Source of the DNA: Verrucomicrobiota bacterium
GTDB taxonomy: Bacteria; Verrucomicrobiota; Verrucomicrobiia; Opitutales; Opitutaceae
Assembly: GCA_023426435.1 (NCBI GenBank)
Contig: JAFAAS010000112.1
Coordinates: forward strand, 1-10,138
Direction of reading: 5' to 3'
DNA length: 10,138 nucleotides
Shown here piece by piece: positions 5,743-10,138 of this stretch. The notes beneath the pieces were generated by a model. That model saw only the letters and a program-made list of their open reading frames with translations, did not search any database and had not been told where the DNA came from. The translations under genes were made by a program, and so were the position numbers. Position 1 is the first letter of the stretch, and the number at the start of each line of letters is the position of its first letter.

Positions 5743-7383
5743 ATGCCTCCGGCCAGCTCTTCATCGTCCAACGACGCCCAATCCTGGCGCGTTCCCCGCT
5801 TCGGCGGGCTTTTCTACGACGATTTCGCCACCGACTCCGCCTGGCTCCGCGAGGAAGGTTTTCTCCAACTCCCACCGTGCGATGGGGTCGACGAACTCAT
5901 CCTCCGCGGCGAATTCCGCCCCCACCCCAACGCCCGCTCCCTCGAACAAACGCCGCCCACGCTCACCTGCCTGCTCGACGGCCGCCTCATCTCAACGCTC
6001 CGCGACCTCAAACCCGCTCCGTTCGAGCTCCGCATCCCGATCCCGCCCGACTCCGCCTCCCGCGGTCCGCGTCTCACGCTTCGCCTCGGCGGCGTCAGCT
6101 TCACCAACTTCCTCGCCTGGCTCGGCCGCATCTCCGGCTTCGCACCGCTCCAACACTTCCGCACCCAAACCAAAAACCGCCAGCTCCGCATCGCGACACT
6201 CACCACCGCCAGCGGCGAAACCATCTTCGATTTCTCCCTCCGCCACGCCGCCTACTCCCTCGCCTTCGCCCGCCAGCGCACCCGCCTCGAATTCAATCTC
6301 GTCGGCTTCCTCACCGCCGATCTGGGCGTCGGCGAATCCGCGCGTTGCATGGCCCGCGCCGCCCACGCCGCCAGCATCGCGACCGCCCTCGTCCCGCTGA
6401 AGCTTCACTGCAAGAATCCGCAAACCGACACGTCCTTCGCCGACCGCCTGCAGGAAACAAATCCCTACCGGATCAACGTCGTCCACATCGACGCGCCCGC
6501 CTCCCGCGACATCGATCATCACCACGGCCGGCAATTTCGCGCGGGCAAATACAACATCGGCTACTGGGCCTGGGAGCTTCTCGAATTCCCCGACCCGTGG
6601 GTGCCCAACTTCGCCTACTTCCAGGAAATTTGGACGCCCAGCGATTTCGCGCGAAACGCCATCGCTACCAAATCCCCCGTGCCCGTCCTCACGATGCCGC
6701 ACGCGATTTCCTTCGCACACCCCACCGGCGATCACCGCGCGCACTTCAACCTTCCCGCCGACAAATTTCTCTTCCTCTTCCTCTACGACCTCAACTCCTA
6801 CTCCGAACGCAAAAACCCCCGCGCCGTCATCGAAGCCTTTCGCGCCTCCGGACTCGTTCACCGCGGCGCCGCTCTCGTCATCAAGGTCCAAAACGCGAAA
6901 CAAAATCCCGACGACTTCGCCGCGCTCCAATCTTCCGTTCGCGATCTCCCCGGCACCGTCCTGCTCACCGGCACGCTCCCGCGCGAAGACATCTACCGCC
7001 TCGAAGCCGCCTGCGATTGCTTCGTCTCGCTCCACCGCTCCGAAGGCTTCGGCCTCGCCGTCGCCGAATGCATGTATCTCGGCAAACCCGTGATCTCCAC
7101 CAACTGGTCCGCCACCGCCGAATACCTCGACACCTCCAACGGCTGCCCCGTCCGCTACTCCCTCGTCCCGATCGAACGCAGCCACGGCCCCTACAGCAAA
7201 GGACAACTCTGGGCCCAACCCGACACCGCCCACGCCGCCGAATGGATGCAGCGTCTCTTCACCGACCGCGCCTTCGCCTCCTCCCTCGGCGCCGCCGCCC
7301 GCGCCACGATCGAATCCCGCTTCTCCCCCGCCGCCGTCGGCACCCTCTATCGCCGCCGCCTCGAATCCATCGCCACGTTCTAG
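5743..7383 (+). CDS. GT4 family glycosyltransferase with N-terminal beta-rich domain
   Basis: A 546-residue protein with two parts. Residues about 15-178 alternate short hydrophobic strands (DELILRGEF, LTCLLDGRLI, FELRIPIP, RLTLRLGGVSF) and look like a beta sandwich. The rest is a GT-B glycosyltransferase: NLVGFLTADLGVGESAR (185-201) with the glycine-rich start, YNIGYWAWEL (270-279), FLFLYDLNSYSERKNP, which starts the nucleotide-binding half, and SEGFGLAVAE (433-442), the EX7E motif of GT4 with E434 and E442. KPVISTNWSATAEYL follows as in family members. It should transfer a nucleotide-activated sugar in the cytoplasm with retention of configuration. The ATG at 5743 is the only ATG near the start of the folded region; no Shine-Dalgarno is visible. 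A far longer open frame upstream is an artefact of C-rich wobble. Substrate unknown. Confidence 0.9.
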   Translation: MPPASSSSSNDAQSWRVPRFGGLFYDDFATDSAWLREEGFLQLPPCDGVDELILRGEFRPHPNARSLEQTPPTLTCLLDGRLISTLRDLKPAPFELRIPIPPDSASRGPRLTLRLGGVSFTNFLAWLGRISGFAPLQHFRTQTKNRQLRIATLTTASGETIFDFSLRHAAYSLAFARQRTRLEFNLVGFLTADLGVGESARCMARAAHAASIATALVPLKLHCKNPQTDTSFADRLQETNPYRINVVHIDAPASRDIDHHHGRQFRAGKYNIGYWAWELLEFPDPWVPNFAYFQEIWTPSDFARNAIATKSPVPVLTMPHAISFAHPTGDHRAHFNLPADKFLFLFLYDLNSYSERKNPRAVIEAFRASGLVHRGAALVIKVQNAKQNPDDFAALQSSVRDLPGTVLLTGTLPREDIYRLEAACDCFVSLHRSEGFGLAVAECMYLGKPVISTNWSATAEYLDTSNGCPVRYSLVPIERSHGPYSKGQLWAQPDTAHAAEWMQRLFTDRAFASSLGAAARATIESRFSPAAVGTLYRRRLESIATF

Positions 7384-7410
7384 CTCACCGCAGATTGTTC
7401 TTGTTCTACG

Positions 7411-9573
7411 ATGAGCATCCCTGGGTTCCTGTCCGTCGCGTGCTTGCCGCTGTTGCTCCTGCTCATCGGCTACCCGGTCGCCGCCCTGCTTCGCTCCGCC
7501 TCCGCGCAAGAACGTCTCTGCGTCGCCCTCGCCGCCGGGCTCGCCCTGTTGTTATTCGACCTGAGTCTCGTCGGCTTTTTCCGCCCCATTACATCGCTCG
7601 TCGCCGCGCTCTGCGCCTGGCCCGCCGCTCTCGTGCTCGTCCGGCCTTCCCTGTTGCGATCGATGACGAGCGACCTCCGGGTCGTCGCGTTCTCAACGAA
7701 GGGCACGCTCGCATTAACCGGCCTCGCCATCGCCCTGATCGCCCTGGCCAGCCCGCAACTCTCCCGGCCCGAAACGCTCTTCTACGACGGCACCGCCAAC
7801 CACGATGGCTTCTTCTGGATCTCAGGCGCCCGACACCTGCAGCAACACAGCTACATGGACGCGCCGCGCGTCGACGCCGAACGCCCGTGGGCCAATCTCG
7901 TCGGCGCAATCGTCGGCTGGCGACCGTTGTGGGGACGCGCCGGTGCGGAAACATTGCTCGCGTTCACCAGCCGCACGTTCCACGCGGATCCTTTCGCTCT
8001 CTACCTTCCGCTCGCCGCCGCGTTGTTCCTCCCTTGGGTCGCTCTGACCTATCTCGCCGCGCGCACATTCTGGTGTCGCACCTTGACCCGCCTCGGCGTC
8101 CTCCTGCTCACCGCCGTTCAGCCGATCTTCATTTTCTTCTGGTCCAACGGCAACCTCCCCAACCTCCTCGGCGCCCTCGCCGGAGCATCCGTCATCATCG
8201 CATTCGCCCGCAGCCTCGCAGATCTCGAGTGCAACGATCGCTGGGGCTGGCTGATCTTCGGCGCGCTAAGTCTGCACGCTTTGCTTTTCTCCTATCCGGA
8301 GATGGCGCCGTTTGTCGCGGTTCCCTGCTTTTTGATTTTCGCCCGCGCCGTCCTCCTCAAATCGATCGCGCGTCGCACCTTCGCCACCGCCGTTCTCTTC
8401 ATCGTCCTCGGATGCCTCATCAATCCCGCAACCGCCGTCCGCAGCTACCACGGGTTCATCTCTTCCTTTCAAGCGGCCCGTCAGGATCTGGTCTGGGCTG
8501 ACATCTTTCATCGCCTGACGATTCTCCAATACGTTCCCGGCCTCGCCACCTTGTCCGTCCACGGGTTCCGCTACCTCGGCGCGGCATTCGGCGCCGTCGC
8601 AACCGTTCTTCTCGTCATTCCAGCGTGGCTCGCCTTCCGAAACGCTCGCGACCGCTTCGGCGCCCTCGCGTCGCTCTCCGGTGGAGCTCTCCTGATCGCC
8701 TACACGATCGCCACGGACTTCAGCTACGGCTGGCAGAAATCGGCTCAGTTCGCCGGCATCTTCATCGCCGCACTGCTGCCCGTCGCCGCAATCGTAACCT
8801 TGCAACAGCAGCCCGCCCCCGTATCCGCCCGGCTGCGACACGGGCTGATTGCCGGCGTCATCGCCATCTTCTTCGTCGCGTCCTTCTTTCATCTCCACGA
8901 CCTCTTCCGATGGCGTGATCGCAAAACCATCACGCACGAATGGCTCACGCTTCGCGAACTCAGCCGGAATGAGTTGAACAACGCGTCCGTTCTCGTGGAA
9001 CCAGCCACGTTTCCCATGGCATTCTTCAGCGGAATGTGGGCGACCTACTTCCTTTCAGACACGCGGCTCTTCTTCTCCGCCCGCGGCCATCAAAACGGCG
9101 GCTATCTCCGGGACACCGTCGCCGTCGCTCACGATCCCACCGCGCCGAAGATCGCCTTTATGAGTCGCGCCTGGGCCGATGCGTTCGATCCGGATTCGCC
9201 CCGGATTCACTCCGGTCCTGATGTTGCCATCCTTCCGCAAGCTCACCGGGTGATCTCGCTCGAAGGATTTCTTCCCGCAGAAGGGCTGCCCGAACTTGCC
9301 CTCTCCTCCTGTTCCATTGCGATTCGTCCGCATGCGCCCGCCGTGTTGCACCTCACCCTCGCTTCCGAATCCGCGGACGCAACCGACCTCACGTGGCAGG
9401 TAAATCACTCCACGCCCAACCACTCTTCCATCACGCATGTTTCCGGACCTTCGCCGTGGCATCTGTCCGTCACCCTCACGCCCGACGTCATCAACCAAGT
9501 GAGCTTCGAAGCCCACTCGCCTCAGGACGCGCGCTATAGAGTAATCCGCTTACGCGTGAGCTCGAAACCCTAG
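7411..9573 (+). CDS. Second GT-C-like polytopic membrane protein with soluble C-terminus
   Basis: A 720-residue protein with roughly eleven to thirteen hydrophobic helices in residues 8-495 (for example 8-28, 36-55, 61-77, 98-114, 195-217, 228-244, 280-310, 325-338, 388-407, 418-431, 446-462, 476-494). FYDGTANHDGFFWISGA (124-140) follows an early helix and offers D126 and D132 as candidate catalytic acids; SYPEM (294-298) and DFSYGWQKSAQF (436-447) are further distinctive motifs. Residues about 500-610 are soluble and 615-720 are beta-rich. The architecture suits a glycosyltransferase or polymerase acting with lipid-linked sugars at the periplasmic side, but no named family was recognised and there is no obvious sequence likeness to the other membrane protein here beyond layout. 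It starts 27 bp after the GT4 gene and ends 7 bp before the next. Leucine TTG/TTA and mixed wobble bases are commoner than in its neighbours. Confidence 0.8.
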   Translation: MSIPGFLSVACLPLLLLLIGYPVAALLRSASAQERLCVALAAGLALLLFDLSLVGFFRPITSLVAALCAWPAALVLVRPSLLRSMTSDLRVVAFSTKGTLALTGLAIALIALASPQLSRPETLFYDGTANHDGFFWISGARHLQQHSYMDAPRVDAERPWANLVGAIVGWRPLWGRAGAETLLAFTSRTFHADPFALYLPLAAALFLPWVALTYLAARTFWCRTLTRLGVLLLTAVQPIFIFFWSNGNLPNLLGALAGASVIIAFARSLADLECNDRWGWLIFGALSLHALLFSYPEMAPFVAVPCFLIFARAVLLKSIARRTFATAVLFIVLGCLINPATAVRSYHGFISSFQAARQDLVWADIFHRLTILQYVPGLATLSVHGFRYLGAAFGAVATVLLVIPAWLAFRNARDRFGALASLSGGALLIAYTIATDFSYGWQKSAQFAGIFIAALLPVAAIVTLQQQPAPVSARLRHGLIAGVIAIFFVASFFHLHDLFRWRDRKTITHEWLTLRELSRNELNNASVLVEPATFPMAFFSGMWATYFLSDTRLFFSARGHQNGGYLRDTVAVAHDPTAPKIAFMSRAWADAFDPDSPRIHSGPDVAILPQAHRVISLEGFLPAEGLPELALSSCSIAIRPHAPAVLHLTLASESADATDLTWQVNHSTPNHSSITHVSGPSPWHLSVTLTPDVINQVSFEAHSPQDARYRVIRLRVSSKP

Positions 9574-9580
9574 TCGCTCC

Positions 9581-10138
9581 ATGCTGCTGATCGATCTCTC
9601 CCACACGAGCCACACCCCGGCGCGCACCGGCATCCAGCGCGTGGCTCGCGCGATCCATCAGCACCTCGGCAACAAAGCCCAGCCGGTCACCTTCGATCCA
9701 TTCCTCGACACCTGGCGCCCGCTCGAGGCGTGGGAGCTCGCCAACCTCGCCCAAACTCAAGGCGGCCGAAAACGCGGCGCCCACTGGCCGCCGTCCGCCA
9801 AATTCCGCGGCCGCCTTCGCCACCTCCTCGGCCGCACCTCCGCTCACGCGCTCCACGGCGAATTCGACGCCCTCATCGAACCCGAGCTCTTCACCCCCGC
9901 CGTCGCCCGCGCCTTCCCGAAACTTTTCCTGCACGTCCGCGGACCGCGCATCGCTCTTTTCCTCGACGCCCTTCCGCTCCGCTTCCCCGAATTCACCCCT
10001 CCTGCCACCGTCACCCGCTTCCCCGCCTACCTCCGCGAACTCACTTCCTTCGACGGCATCGCCGCCATCTCCGCCGACTCCCGCGACTCCCTCCTCTCCT
10101 ACTGGCACTGGCTCGGCATCTCCTCCCCACCTCCCGTC
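9581..10138 (+). CDS. GT4-type glycosyltransferase, N-terminal part (cut by window end)
   Basis: 186 codons are open to the last base, so the gene continues beyond the window. The start LLIDLSHTSHTPARTGIQRV contains RTGIQRV (15-21), a common N-terminal signature of GT4 enzymes in O-antigen and mannan loci. RIALFLDALPLRFPE and AAISADSRDSLLSYW (161-175) fit the end of the first Rossmann half, where the family has a serine-rich SxxS-type segment before the acceptor-side helix. The donor-binding half with EX7E lies outside. It begins 7 bp after the TAG of the membrane protein, so co-transcription is likely. Wobble bases are again mostly C. Sugar specificity cannot be told. Confidence 0.85.
   Translation, partial: MLLIDLSHTSHTPARTGIQRVARAIHQHLGNKAQPVTFDPFLDTWRPLEAWELANLAQTQGGRKRGAHWPPSAKFRGRLRHLLGRTSAHALHGEFDALIEPELFTPAVARAFPKLFLHVRGPRIALFLDALPLRFPEFTPPATVTRFPAYLRELTSFDGIAAISADSRDSLLSYWHWLGISSPPPV

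Noticed and set aside
3854..6400. 848-codon + strand open frame
   Set aside because: Arg/Pro-rich translation with no domains, lying across the membrane protein and GT4 genes; a compositional shadow.
5992..7509. 505-codon minus-strand open frame
   Set aside because: Gly/Glu/Ala/Val-rich antisense shadow of the GT4 gene with no fold signature.
5877..8501. 874-codon + strand open frame
   Set aside because: Arg/Pro/His-rich shadow of the GT4 and second membrane protein genes.

Overview
This window is a stretch of a surface-glycan (O-antigen, capsule or exopolysaccharide type) biosynthesis locus from a GC-rich bacterium. All six genes have folds expected in such a locus: two family-2 glycosyltransferases, one sugar-nucleotide aminotransferase, two large polytopic membrane proteins of the GT-C type, and two GT4-type glycosyltransferases in soluble form (the second cut by the window edge). 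High GC, weak or absent Shine-Dalgarno sequences at most starts, extreme third-position bias and GTAG-headed REP-like palindromes fit an Opitutaceae-like member of the Verrucomicrobiota. That assignment is inference from general style; no marker gene is present.

Layout. Bases 1-149 are an AT-rich leader with two copies of a 45-bp-period repeat, each containing a GTAAT...ATTAC dyad. A GT2 glycosyltransferase follows on the + strand (150-1082). It converges on a minus-strand pair across a 29-bp gap that holds a REP-like hairpin. The pair is a DegT/DnrJ/EryC1/StrS aminotransferase (3168-2056) followed by an ArnC/GtrB-like membrane-anchored GT2 (2059-1112), joined by an ATGA stop/start overlap. 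The aminotransferase reading frame contains a second REP-like palindrome. A 293-bp divergent intergenic region (3169-3461) holds a long imperfect inverted repeat. Rightward from 3462 runs a probable operon: GT-C-like membrane protein (3462-5603), a 139-bp spacer, GT4 glycosyltransferase with an N-terminal beta-rich domain (5743-7383), second GT-C-like membrane protein (7411-9573), and the 5' part of another GT4 enzyme (9581 to the window end).

How they could work together. The aminotransferase would install an amino group on a nucleotide-linked 4- or 3-keto sugar. The coupled GT2 resembles enzymes that load a sugar on polyprenyl phosphate. GT-C membrane enzymes typically use such lipid-linked donors on the outer face of the cytoplasmic membrane, while the GT2 and GT4 enzymes would build the chain in the cytoplasm. 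The specific sugars cannot be read from the sequence.

Unusual points: two GTAG-headed palindromes at informative places (one supplies a stop codon, one is translated inside an enzyme), the long inverted repeat between the divergent operons, the tandem dyads at the left edge, a codon wobble preference that flips with gene orientation so that the + strand is C-rich throughout, and beta-rich domains appended to three consecutive glycan genes.
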